Shown: positions 1-6,713, numbered from the stretch's first letter. The stretch: DNA of 14,662 nt from an uncultured Chloroflexota bacterium (GCA_937967325.1 CALBSQ010000323.1:1-14662); one strand, 5' to 3'. Notes: generated from the letters alone by a model not told the origin. A program made the numbers and translations.

Positions 1-7
1 ACGGTGC

Positions 8-355
8 TCAGGCCGCGAGCCTCAGCGCCATGGCGGCGACCACCGGCGCCACGAACACCAACGGGTACGGGATGTGCGAGTACCAGCGCGCCCGGACCAC
101 GGTGACGACGGCCCCGGCGAAGTACAGCACCAGGCCGATCTCGGCCAAGGTGCCGATACCCGGCACGAACAGGCCGACCAGCAGGCCCGCCGCCCCCGCG
201 GTCTTGGCCGTACGGAGCCAGGACCACCACGAGCGGGGGACGCCGTAGTCGGTCAAGGCCTGGACCACCCACCTCGTGCGCAAGAAGACGGCGAGGGCCG
301 AGTAGCCCACCAAGGCGGCAGCCAGGATAGTGACGACGATGTACGCGATAGACAT
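8..355 (-). CDS. DoxX-like small integral membrane protein
   Basis: A 115-residue protein with four hydrophobic segments (about residues 3-24, 50-64, 66-88 and 96-113), the size and layout of the DoxX/DoxD-like family. Members are small inner-membrane proteins, sometimes linked to redox or thiol stress, and their biochemical role is mostly unknown. The ATG at 355 is chosen over longer in-frame starts because the minus strand carries AAGGAGG at about 368-362, seven bases upstream, and because the extra N-terminal residues would be hydrophilic and unlike the family. The gene is divergent from the ECF41 sigma factor. A promoter-like TGTCACA-N16-GGTC lies 42 bp upstream, matching the element in front of the sigma gene, so it is probably a target of that sigma factor. 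The family call is good; the precise role is unknown. Confidence 0.8.
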   Translation of the reverse strand: MSIAYIVVTILAAALVGYSALAVFLRTRWVVQALTDYGVPRSWWSWLRTAKTAGAAGLLVGLFVPGIGTLAEIGLVLYFAGAVVTVVRARWYSHIPYPLVFVAPVVAAMALRLAA

Positions 356-396
356 CAGAAGCCTCCTTATCACGACGCCGTGGTCGTCCACGACTT

Positions 397-423
397 GACC
401 CGCCCCGAACCGAGCATGTGACA
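397..423 (-). promoter_or_regulatory. Candidate ECF41-type promoter of the doxX-like gene
   Basis: On the minus strand TGTCACA (423-417) is followed by exactly 16 bases and GGTC (400-397). ECF41 sigma factors are known to use a TGTCACA-like -35 and a CGTC-like -10 with this kind of spacing. The -10 ends about 41 bp before the ATG at 355, leaving room for a leader with the strong ribosome-binding site. The same layout appears at 480-506 and 1736-1762. Confidence 0.6.
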
Positions 424-479
424 AGCGCGGCGCGGGCGACGCCGTCCAGGGGTGAGGTTGTCCGTCCGAACATCCTCCT

Positions 480-506
480 CGTCACATTGACCGGGTCCTA
501 CGGGTC
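480..506 (+). promoter_or_regulatory. Candidate ECF41-type autoregulatory promoter of the sigma gene
   Basis: CGTCACA (480-486), 16 bases, then GGTC (503-506), pointing at the sigma-factor ATG 40 bp downstream. Spacing and -10 are identical to the divergent element at 397-423. It differs from the ECF41 -35 as I know it by one base (C for T) and from the -10 by one base. This suggests that the sigma factor transcribes its own gene. Confidence 0.55.
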
Positions 507-545
507 ACACTGGTACTGACACGCCACAACGGGAGGATGTGACCG

Positions 546-1466
546 ATGGACGAGCGCGAGTGGCTGGCGGAACGCTTCGAGGCGCACCGGGCGCATCTGC
601 GGGCGGTGGCCTACCGGATGCTGGGCTCGCTCGCCGAGGCCGACGACGCCGTCCAGGACGCCTGGCTACGCGTCGGCCGCTCGGGGGCGGACGAGGTCGA
701 GAACCTCGGCGGCTGGTTGACGACGATCGTCGCCCGCGTCTGCCTGAACATGCTGCGCTCGCGCCGCGTCCGGCGCGAGGAACCCCTCGGCATGCACCTG
801 CCCGACCCCATCGTCAGCCCAGACGGAGAGCTCCAGCCGGAGGAGGAGGCGGTGCTGGCCGACTCGGTCGGCCTGGCCCTCCTGATCGTGCTCGACACCC
901 TGTCCCCGGCCGAGCGGCTGGCCTTCGTGCTCCACGACACGTTCGAGCTACCGTTCGAGGAGATCGCTGCCGTGCTTGGCCGGACCCCCGCGGCGGCGCG
1001 GCAACTGGCCAGCCGGGCGCGTCGGCGGGTGCGGGGCGCCGCGCTACCAGCGCCCGATCCGGACCTCGCCCGCCAGCGGGCCGTGGTCGACGCCTTTTTC
1101 CGGGCCGCACGCGGAGGCGACTTCGACGCCCTCGTCGCGGTGCTCGACCCCGACGTCGTGCTGCGCGAAGACTTCGGCGCCAAGCACCCCGCGGTCCCCG
1201 GGGTGATCCATGGCGCGGCAGCCGTGGCCCGGCAGGCTCGCCTGGGCGCCGTGCTCCCGGCGGCTCAGCTGCACCCCGCGCTGGTGAACGGGGCGGCAGG
1301 GATGGTCGTGACGGTGCGTGGACGGCCCTTCGCCGTGATGGGATTCACCGTCGCCGCAGGCAAGATCGTCGCGATCGACGCCATCGCCGACCCCGAACGC
1401 GTCCGAATGATCGCCGCGACCGTCCTCAATCCACATAAGGGTGGAGCGAGAGGTCAAGTCCGGTGA
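546..1466 (+). CDS. sigJ: ECF41-family (SigJ-like) RNA polymerase sigma factor with SnoaL-like C-terminal domain
   Basis: A 306-residue extracytoplasmic-function sigma factor. Region 2 spans about residues 10-77 (AYRMLGS, EADDAVQDAWLR, GWLTTIVARVCLNMLRSRR). Region 4 spans about 109-163 (LSPAERLAFVLHD, PFEEIAAVLGRT, ARQLASRAR). A SnoaL/NTF2-like domain follows at about 175-285. This architecture and length define ECF41, where the C-terminal domain takes over the anti-sigma role. The conserved linker is present as HLPDPIV (84-90; usual form WLPEP). The usual DGGG motif is altered to EDFGAK (208-213), and the C-terminal NPDKL-like motif is NPHKG (295-299). The ATG at 546 has GGGAGG at 531-536. 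Neighbours are a divergent doxX-like gene and an epimerase remnant, both preceded by matching promoter elements. No separate anti-sigma gene is seen. Confidence 0.92.
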   Translation: MDEREWLAERFEAHRAHLRAVAYRMLGSLAEADDAVQDAWLRVGRSGADEVENLGGWLTTIVARVCLNMLRSRRVRREEPLGMHLPDPIVSPDGELQPEEEAVLADSVGLALLIVLDTLSPAERLAFVLHDTFELPFEEIAAVLGRTPAAARQLASRARRRVRGAALPAPDPDLARQRAVVDAFFRAARGGDFDALVAVLDPDVVLREDFGAKHPAVPGVIHGAAAVARQARLGAVLPAAQLHPALVNGAAGMVVTVRGRPFAVMGFTVAAGKIVAIDAIADPERVRMIAATVLNPHKGGARGQVR

Positions 1467-1735
1467 CTTGGCATACGACGGTGATCCGTCGTCGTGGTGG
1501 GTCTGGCGGTGCAGGTCTGGAGCGCCGCGGTTCGCATCGAGCTCGCCAAGCAGTGTCGGCAGGAACGCCAGCCGTCGACTGTTGCCTGATCCCCGATGGG
1601 TCCCGCGTCGAGCGCCCAGATCGGGCGCGCTGCTCGCGGTCAGGAGCGGACGACGACCGCTCACCGGTCCTGGACACCGTTGGCGCCTCGCCCTCGAGCC
1701 GCCAACGATCCTCTCCCCACAGTCTTCCCACCCAC
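1467..1735. other. Non-coding stretch after the sigma gene, with a small inverted repeat
   Basis: No supported gene lies between the sigma factor and the epimerase remnant; open frames here are GC-driven and have no recognisable protein features. The stretch contains a perfect 8-bp inverted repeat, CGTTGGCG (1678-1685) and CGCCAACG (1700-1707) with a 14-base loop. It could fold as a hairpin but lacks a following T-run, so an intrinsic terminator is doubtful. The candidate ECF41 promoter for the epimerase follows immediately. Confidence 0.4.
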
Positions 1736-1762
1736 TGTCACGGACGGCCGGGCTGTCTCGTC
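1736..1762 (+). promoter_or_regulatory. Candidate ECF41-type promoter before the epimerase remnant
   Basis: TGTCACG (1736-1742), 16 bases, then CGTC (1759-1762). This is the closest of the three elements to the ECF41 consensus, with an exact -10. It lies about 36 bp before the ATG at 1799, and 42 bp before that at 1805, of the broken epimerase gene. Epimerase-type genes are among the commonest ECF41 neighbours and targets, which supports the reading. Confidence 0.65.
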
Positions 1763-1798
1763 TCTACTCTGAGCGACAACGCTGAAAGCAGGAAGGTG

Positions 1799-2054
1799 AT
1801 GGGTATGCGGGTGTTCGTGGCAGGCGGGACCGGGGTTATCGGGCGGCGGCTGGCTGCCCTATCTGGCGGCGTGCGCGGGCGCCAGGCCACCGATGCGGGT
1901 CCCCAAGTGGCTGGCCCGGCTGCTAGCCGGGGACGTGGCGGTGACGATAATGACCGCGGGGCGCGGCTTCTCCAACGCCAAGGCCAAGCGGGAGCTCGGC
2001 TGGCAGCTGCGCTACCCCTCCTGGCGCCAGGGCTTCAAGGAGGGGCTGGCGTGA
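1799..2054 (+). pseudogene. NAD(P)-dependent epimerase/dehydratase, internally deleted remnant
   Basis: The remnant starts with a typical short-chain dehydrogenase N-terminus (RVFVAGGTGVIGRR from the ATG at 1805, containing the GxxGxxG dinucleotide-binding loop). After about 15 codons it jumps, in a different reading frame, to a typical family C-terminus. That part runs from WLPYLAACAGARPPM at 1851 through FSNAKAKRELGW to the stop at 2052-2054. Family members are about 300 residues; here only about 15 + 67 codons remain, so roughly 200 codons are missing and the two ends are out of frame. The junction falls within 1841-1853 in a GGCGG/GGCTGG-rich stretch. A GGAAGG ribosome-binding site (1791-1796) and an ECF41-type promoter remain. 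No functional oxidoreductase can be made. Confidence 0.85.
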
Positions 2055-2097
2055 CCCAGGACGTGACGACTGCGCTGCAGAAGGAGGACAGTTGCTG

Positions 2098-2637
2098 ATG
2101 CAGACAAACGCCAATGCAGATGATCGCACGGTGGCGACCGCGCTGGATAGCGTGCTCGTGCGCGGCGAGCACAACATGCTGGCCAATACCGCCGTGCCCG
2201 GCATCGAGGGAGCGCGCGCGGCGCTCGAGACGTTCTACCACGCCTTCAACACCCGGTCGCCGGACCTCTACCAGCAGATCTGGGCCGACGATCCCCTCGT
2301 CCAGCTCTACAGCCCGATCGGGGGCATGGTCCGCGGCAGCGCAAGCATCGCCGCGCTCTCCAAGCGCATGCTCTCCGGATCGGTGCGGGTACAGACCGTC
2401 TTCGAGGACATCGTGGCCTATGCAACGCCTGACCTGGTCGTCTTCACCGGGCGGGAGCGCGGAACCTACACGCACGACAGCGAGCACGAGGCGATGTCCG
2501 AACTCTCCGAGGGCCACTCCATTTGCATCTTTCGCTTCATTTCCGAACAGGGCGGCTGGCGTCAGGTCTATCATCACGTGTCGCTTGATGATCCGGATCA
2601 GCTCGCGCGCTATCAGCGCGCGGTGCGCAGCGCATAG
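2098..2637 (+). CDS. NTF2/SnoaL-like domain protein
   Basis: A 179-residue soluble protein with the pattern of the nuclear-transport-factor-2-like fold (SnoaL/YybH type). A helix contains ALETFYHAFNTRSPDLYQQIW (about residues 42-62). It is followed by DDPLVQLYSPIGGMVRG, where such proteins place the cone-shaped pocket. Later strands run VVFTGRERGTY, SICIFRF and GGWRQVYHHVS. The fold is used by isomerases, cyclases and ligand-binding domains, so a reaction cannot be assigned. The ATG at 2098 is preferred over TTG at 2092 because AAGGAGG (2081-2087) is ten bases away from it and only four from the TTG. It starts 43 bp after the epimerase remnant and probably shares its ECF41 promoter. The sigma factor's own C-terminal domain has the same fold. 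Confidence 0.75.
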   Translation: MQTNANADDRTVATALDSVLVRGEHNMLANTAVPGIEGARAALETFYHAFNTRSPDLYQQIWADDPLVQLYSPIGGMVRGSASIAALSKRMLSGSVRVQTVFEDIVAYATPDLVVFTGRERGTYTHDSEHEAMSELSEGHSICIFRFISEQGGWRQVYHHVSLDDPDQLARYQRAVRSA

Positions 2638-2916
2638 GCGGGCGAACTGGCAAAAGTTAGACGGTGTCGCAGCGGAGCGTTTTAGCACCGGCCCATGCGA
2701 AGGCATGCCACGACGCATCCGGCCCGAACCCCACCTCATCGCTCAGGACGAACCGGAAGTGGCTCACGTCGGGAGCGACACGCTCATCGGGGATCCGTAC
2801 ACTACGCTGCTGGACTCCACTGAGCGAGGTGGCCGGGGGCGATTTGTGGCCAATCCCAGCGGAACTCGCTATCGCAGCATGACCGCTTGCCAGCCTTTCC
2901 GTGATGGCGCCACGCC
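2638..2916. other. Intergenic region between convergent genes
   Basis: About 280 bp with no gene I can support and no obvious terminator hairpin with a T-run. On the minus strand one frame (about 2657-2800) reads rather protein-like (DVSHFRFVLSDEVGFGPD, then WHAFAWAG) and ends at 2657. It has no start or ribosome-binding site of its own and overlaps the toxin in another frame, so it may be an eroded gene fragment. Confidence 0.3.
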
Positions 2917-3282
2917 TCATTGGCCGCGGCCGGTCCCCTCGGAGTGGCGGGAGACGAAGGCGGTGTAGTCGCGCCAGTCCTCCTGATGCGGGCGGGTGGT
3001 GAGGATCGCCTCGAGTGTGCGCAGGATCGTGCCGAACTCGCTGTGGTCGATGCCAACGAGGATGGCGCATCCGGCATGGTGTCGCCCCGCCTCCGCCCAC
3101 GTTTGGGCGAGGCGCGGGAAATCGCGAACGTTGAAAGTGATCATGATGCGGCCCTCCTGAGCGGCGAGCTCGAGGAGATCGGCATCACTCCAACCGTCCA
3201 AGGCACGCTCGTCATGGCCGGTCCGACGGAGCGCTGCGCCGATGCGGTGCGCCGTAAATTGCGCATCGAGGAAGAGGCGCAC
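2917..3282 (-). CDS. DUF5615 PIN-like toxin (putative ribonuclease)
   Basis: A 121-residue protein of the DUF5615/Mut7-C-like PIN branch, usually the toxin of a type II toxin-antitoxin pair and presumed to cleave RNA with acidic metal-binding residues. Visible hallmarks are the N-terminal MRLFLDAQF with Asp6, GHDERAL (22-28), SDADLLELA (32-40) and the strand-loop ITFNVRDF with Asp54. The start is GTG at 3282, placed directly after the antitoxin stop TAG with no gap, so translation is probably coupled. The gene runs convergently into the NTF2-like gene with about 280 bp between them. Length is normal for the family and no frame damage is visible. Toxicity itself is inferred from the family and the pairing. 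Confidence 0.8.
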   Translation of the reverse strand: MRLFLDAQFTAHRIGAALRRTGHDERALDGWSDADLLELAAQEGRIMITFNVRDFPRLAQTWAEAGRHHAGCAILVGIDHSEFGTILRTLEAILTTRPHQEDWRDYTAFVSRHSEGTGRGQ

Positions 3283-3699
3283 CTAGGTGACGAGGACATC
3301 GATGGTTGGGAAGGAGCGGCGGAGTTCGACGAGCGAGCGACGATCTTCGGCGATCGCCTCGTCGATCTCTTCAGGGAAACGCTCATAGTAGGCGAGGGCA
3401 AGACGGATCTGCCGCTCGGTAACATCGGTCTCGGCCACCACGCGCCCGACCGAGCCGAAGTCTTGATACGCACGCATGACTTCCCAGACATCAAGTGCGG
3501 TACCAATGAGCCAGGGTCGGCGTTCCCAATCTGTGCCGCGGAAGGCGATCCCTGGGAAGAGCCGGGCGCGGAGCGCCTCCGCGGCGAGGGCCTCAATGAC
3601 GGCTCCTTTGGAGCGGCGCGTTCGACGAGCCTCCTCGGTCACAAAGGCGTCCATCGCATGCGTGAGGCGCAGGGTAAAGGGATCGGACTTCGAAACCAT
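3283..3699 (-). CDS. Antitoxin: ribbon-helix-helix N-terminus plus DUF433-type domain
   Basis: A 138-residue protein directly upstream of the PIN-like toxin. Residues about 8-45 (FTLRLTHAMDAFVTEEARRT, then SKGAVIEALAAEAL) look like a ribbon-helix-helix DNA-binding segment. Residues about 55-115 resemble DUF433, the helix-turn-helix antitoxin family: IGTALDVWEVMRAYQ, VVAETDVTERQIRLALAYY, then PEEIDEAI. This combination is typical of antitoxins paired with DUF5615 proteins and suggests it binds both its promoter and the toxin. The ATG at 3699 is chosen over a TTG at 3717. No Shine-Dalgarno sequence precedes either, and an extended -10 (TGCTACACT) ends six to seven bases before the ATG, so a leaderless message is possible. 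The last codon abuts the toxin's GTG. Confidence 0.75.
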   Translation of the reverse strand: MVSKSDPFTLRLTHAMDAFVTEEARRTRRSKGAVIEALAAEALRARLFPGIAFRGTDWERRPWLIGTALDVWEVMRAYQDFGSVGRVVAETDVTERQIRLALAYYERFPEEIDEAIAEDRRSLVELRRSFPTIDVLVT

Positions 3700-3705
3700 A
3701 GGAGA

Positions 3706-3732
3706 AGTGTAGCACAAGAATTACTGTGTAAT
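3706..3732 (-). promoter_or_regulatory. Candidate promoter and operator of the toxin-antitoxin pair
   Basis: On the minus strand the extended -10 TGC-TACACT (3714-3706) lies just before the antitoxin ATG. Upstream is a perfect palindrome ATTAC-TGT-GTAAT (3720-3732), in the spacer to -35 zone where a repressor would block polymerase. No good -35 is seen. Autoregulation by the antitoxin is the usual arrangement for such pairs; the assignment here is inference. Confidence 0.4.
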
Positions 3733-3850
3733 CCTCGGACAACTGTCGCCCGGGCCGAACCCCGAGTGAACGGGGACCGTGAACAGTATGATAGGCGACG
3801 CGACGTGACGCTGGACACGCCGGCTGGCCTCTTCGCGTAAGGATCGCCAC

Positions 3851-4714
3851 ATGGACCATCGACAGCGTTTTGTCTTCGCCGGACCCGGCTCCTGGCCGCT
3901 GGAACAGGCGATGCAGTGGGCAGCAGACCACGGATTCACCCGCGTCGACTTCAACGCGGATGCGCCACCGAACTACCCGGGGACGTTCACTACCGAGCGC
4001 GTAGCTGCCATCCGCGACCTGGCGGCGCGGCACACGATCCGGCTTGGCGTGCATAGCCTTTCCGCCGTCAACATGGCGGAGATCACGCCGGTGATGCACG
4101 CCGCGGCGGACGAGTACGTGCGGCAGAACTTTGCGCTGGCGTCCAGCCTCGGTTGCGGCTACGTCATATGCCACGGCGGCTACCACTTCTCCACCGATCG
4201 CCGCGAGCGGCTGGCCACGGCCATCGACCGCATGCGGCGCGCCGTCGACTGGGCTGGGCAACAGGGAGTCGACATCTACTTCGAGAACCACAACAAGGAG
4301 CCGGATAACGCCGAGATCCACTACATGCCCCGCGACGTGGCGGAAACTCGTCAGTTCTTCGCCACCGTACAGTCGCCACGGTTCAAATGGGCCTTCAACG
4401 TCGGCCATGCCCACCTGGTACCGGATGGCTTCGACGGCTTCTTGGATGCCTTTGGCGTCCAGAACATCGGCCAGGTGCGGCTGAATGACACACACGGCCG
4501 CTACGAGGAGCATCTCATCCCGGGCCAGGGCATCGTCGACTTCCGCCACGTCTTCCGTCGCTTCGGGGAGCTGGGCTACACCGGCCCCTTCACGCTGGAC
4601 TTCGGCGGTCCGGAGGAGCGGGCGCAGTGGCGCGACACCTTCGCCGGCTGGCTGGCGGAGCTGGAGCCGAGCGCCGGGGCCAGCCGCTTCCGGGAAGGGA
4701 ACACTGATGGTTGA
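3851..4714 (+). CDS. Sugar phosphate isomerase/epimerase-like TIM-barrel protein (xylose isomerase-like)
   Basis: A 287-residue protein of the AP-endonuclease-2 / xylose-isomerase-like TIM-barrel superfamily, which covers sugar and inositol isomerases, epimerases and dehydratases using a divalent metal. Candidate metal and active-site residues on successive strands are His68 (LGVHSLS), His108 (VICHGGYH), Glu145 (YFENHN), His186 and His188 (NVGHAH), Asp213 and His215 (LNDTHG) and His221. The last strand carries Asp250 (TLDFGG) where many relatives have Glu. Length is normal. The start at 3851 has AAGGA at 3839-3843. Its stop overlaps the start of the CocE hydrolase by 8 bp (ATGGTTGA), so the two are co-translated. 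The substrate cannot be told from sequence. Confidence 0.85.
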   Translation: MDHRQRFVFAGPGSWPLEQAMQWAADHGFTRVDFNADAPPNYPGTFTTERVAAIRDLAARHTIRLGVHSLSAVNMAEITPVMHAAADEYVRQNFALASSLGCGYVICHGGYHFSTDRRERLATAIDRMRRAVDWAGQQGVDIYFENHNKEPDNAEIHYMPRDVAETRQFFATVQSPRFKWAFNVGHAHLVPDGFDGFLDAFGVQNIGQVRLNDTHGRYEEHLIPGQGIVDFRHVFRRFGELGYTGPFTLDFGGPEERAQWRDTFAGWLAELEPSAGASRFREGNTDG

Positions 4715-6713
4715 GTCCAAACTGGATGTGCGCTTCGTCAAGAACTTCCTCGTCCCGGTGCGCGACGGCGCCCGGCTGGCTGCCGACATGCACATGCCGG
4801 CCGGCGACGGGCCGCATCCGGTGATCCTGGAGTACCTGCCCTACCGCAAGGACGACGTGGCGCCCTATACCGGCCACCACCACTACTTCGCCCGGCACGG
4901 CTACGTCGGCTGCCGCGTCGACATCCGCGGGACGGGCGCTTCGGAGGGCGTGAACCTCGACGAGTACACCCTCCAGGAGCAGCAGGACGGCTACGACGTG
5001 ATCGAGTGGCTGGCCGAGCAGCCCTGGTGCGACGGCCAGGTGGCGCTCTTCGGCTACTCCTATGGTGGCTTCGTCTGCTTCCAGATTGCCACGCACCAGC
5101 CGCCGCACCTCAAGGCGATCATCCCCTGCTACGCCACCGACGATCGCTACACCGACGACTGCCACTATCGCGGGGGCCTCCTCCGCCACTACTACGACTT
5201 CGCCGCCTACGCCACGGGGATGATCGCCCGCAACGCGCTGCCGCCCTACCCCGAATATTCCGGCGCCGACTGGTCGGCCATCTGGGAGCAGCATCTGGAG
5301 CACAACGCGCCCTACATGCTCAACTGGATTGAGCATCAGGTCGACGGCCCCTACTGGCGGCCCGGCTCGCTGCGCGGGCAGTACGAGAAGATCCGCTGCC
5401 CCACCTTCATCATCGGCGGCTGGCGCGACGGCTACCCCAATCCGCCCCTGCGCACCTTTGCCCAACTGCGCGAGCGCGTTCCGGCCAGGGTGCTGATCGG
5501 GCCTTGGAACCACACGCCACCAGACAGCGCGGTACCCGGCCCCTGCATCGACCACCTGCACGAGGTGGTGCGCTGGCTGGACCACCACTTCAAGGGCCGC
5601 GACACCGGCGTGCAGCGCGAGCCACCGGTACAGGTCTTCATGCAACGCTACGACACGCCGCGTCCCGACCGGCTGCAGACCAGCGGCTCCTGGCGCGGCG
5701 AGGCGAGCTGGCCGCCAGCGGGCGCTCGCGAGCGCGCCTACACGTTGGGCGCCGGAGGGGCGCTGCTCGACGGCGCGACTACCGCCGAGGACGGCTACGA
5801 CGAGTACGCGTACCACCCCGCGGTCGGCCTGACCGGCGGGCTCTGGTCGGGCGGCGTCCCCTTCGGGCTGCCCGCCGACCAGCGGCCGGACGAAGCCTAT
5901 TCCCTGGTCTACACCTCGGCGCCGCTGACGGAGGAGCTGGCCATCCTGGGCTGGCCGCGCGCCGTGCTCCACGTTTCCTCGACCGCGCCGGTGATGGCCT
6001 TCAACGCCAGCCTCTGCGACGTCGCGCCCGACGGAACCTCCGCACTGATCGCCAAGGGCATCCTCAACGCCACGCGGCGCGAGTCGCTCACCGATCCCAC
6101 GCCAATAGTCACCGGACAGGTCTACGCCCTCGACATCGAGCTCGACTGCGCAAGCTGGGTGTTCGAGCCGGGCCACCGCGTCCGCCTGGATGTGGCTAGC
6201 GCGGATTACCCCAACGTCTGGCCGACACCGCTGGCGGGGACTAATCGCCTCCATCACGGCGCCGCCCACCCGAGCCGGCTCATCCTGCCGGCCGTCCCCG
6301 TGGAGAACCCGCTGCCGGCGCCCGCCTACCAGCCCTCGACGGCGTCCCAGCGCATCCACGGCCCGCGCACGGAGACGCCGCCCTGGCGAGTGACCTGGGA
6401 CGTCATGGCCAACCGCGTGCAGGTAGAGATCGAGACAACGGCACGCCAGCAGCTCACGCCGGGCCTGGAGACCGACCAGCACAACCGCATGCGCAGCTCC
6501 CTCTCCCTGCTCGACCCCGCCGCCGTGGGGATCACAGGCGACCAGCGCTGGCGGCGTATCATGCCGGACATGACCATCGAAGCCTGGGCCCGCATGCAGA
6601 TGCGCAGCACCGCCGACGCCTTCCATCTGGTCGTCGAACTCGACGTGAAAGTAGACGGCGTCCCGCACTTCCAGCGCCGCTGGCTCAAGTCGGTACCTCG
6701 ACTGCTGCTGTGA
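4707..6713 (+). CDS. CocE/NonD-family serine hydrolase (X-Pro dipeptidyl-peptidase S15-like)
   Basis: A 668-residue alpha/beta hydrolase of the CocE/NonD (peptidase S15) family, which hydrolyses esters or amides, for example acyl-ester substrates. The N-terminal hydrolase domain shows VRDGARLAADMHMP, YLPYRKDD, the oxyanion region VDIRGTGASEG, the nucleophile Ser118 in GYSYGG, Asp241 in GGWRDGYPN and His269 in GPWNHTPP, a complete triad. From about residue 310 a jelly-roll C-terminal domain follows (SLVYTSAPLTEELAILGWP, then GHRVRLDVASADYPN). The last ~110 residues are a further extension beyond the common core. There is no signal peptide, so it is probably cytoplasmic. ATG 4707 is chosen because it matches the family N-terminus and overlaps the upstream isomerase stop; an in-frame extension to 4485 would lie wholly inside that gene. 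The substrate is unknown. Confidence 0.9.
   Translation: MVESKLDVRFVKNFLVPVRDGARLAADMHMPAGDGPHPVILEYLPYRKDDVAPYTGHHHYFARHGYVGCRVDIRGTGASEGVNLDEYTLQEQQDGYDVIEWLAEQPWCDGQVALFGYSYGGFVCFQIATHQPPHLKAIIPCYATDDRYTDDCHYRGGLLRHYYDFAAYATGMIARNALPPYPEYSGADWSAIWEQHLEHNAPYMLNWIEHQVDGPYWRPGSLRGQYEKIRCPTFIIGGWRDGYPNPPLRTFAQLRERVPARVLIGPWNHTPPDSAVPGPCIDHLHEVVRWLDHHFKGRDTGVQREPPVQVFMQRYDTPRPDRLQTSGSWRGEASWPPAGARERAYTLGAGGALLDGATTAEDGYDEYAYHPAVGLTGGLWSGGVPFGLPADQRPDEAYSLVYTSAPLTEELAILGWPRAVLHVSSTAPVMAFNASLCDVAPDGTSALIAKGILNATRRESLTDPTPIVTGQVYALDIELDCASWVFEPGHRVRLDVASADYPNVWPTPLAGTNRLHHGAAHPSRLILPAVPVENPLPAPAYQPSTASQRIHGPRTETPPWRVTWDVMANRVQVEIETTARQQLTPGLETDQHNRMRSSLSLLDPAAVGITGDQRWRRIMPDMTIEAWARMQMRSTADAFHLVVELDVKVDGVPHFQRRWLKSVPRLLL

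Noticed and set aside
437..657. Similar short strings GACGCCGTCCAGG upstream of and inside the sigma gene as a functional repeat
   Set aside because: A short GC-rich match, one copy being ordinary coding sequence of the region 2 helix; chance is sufficient.
1463..2098. 211-codon plus-strand frame as a real gene
   Set aside because: Only the short GGTGVIG stretch is protein-like. The rest is non-coding sequence before it and out-of-frame reading of the epimerase C-terminus after it.
2920..3840. Plus-strand open frame of 306 codons over the toxin-antitoxin region
   Set aside because: The minus strand carries two recognisable families with abutting stop and start; the plus-strand translation has no recognisable motifs and no convincing ribosome-binding site.
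4485..4706. In-frame N-terminal extension of the CocE hydrolase (74 extra residues)
   Set aside because: It lies entirely inside the isomerase gene in another frame, is low-complexity Arg/Ser-rich, and the family N-terminus begins at the ATG at 4707.
3593..4795. Minus-strand 400-codon frame opposite the isomerase
   Set aside because: It is a shadow of the TIM-barrel gene, whose metal-site motifs on the plus strand are clear.
4590..6668. Very long minus-strand open frame of 692 codons
   Set aside because: It is the antisense shadow of the high-GC CocE hydrolase gene; the translation is a Val/Gly/Arg-rich string without domain features, and the plus strand has a complete catalytic triad.
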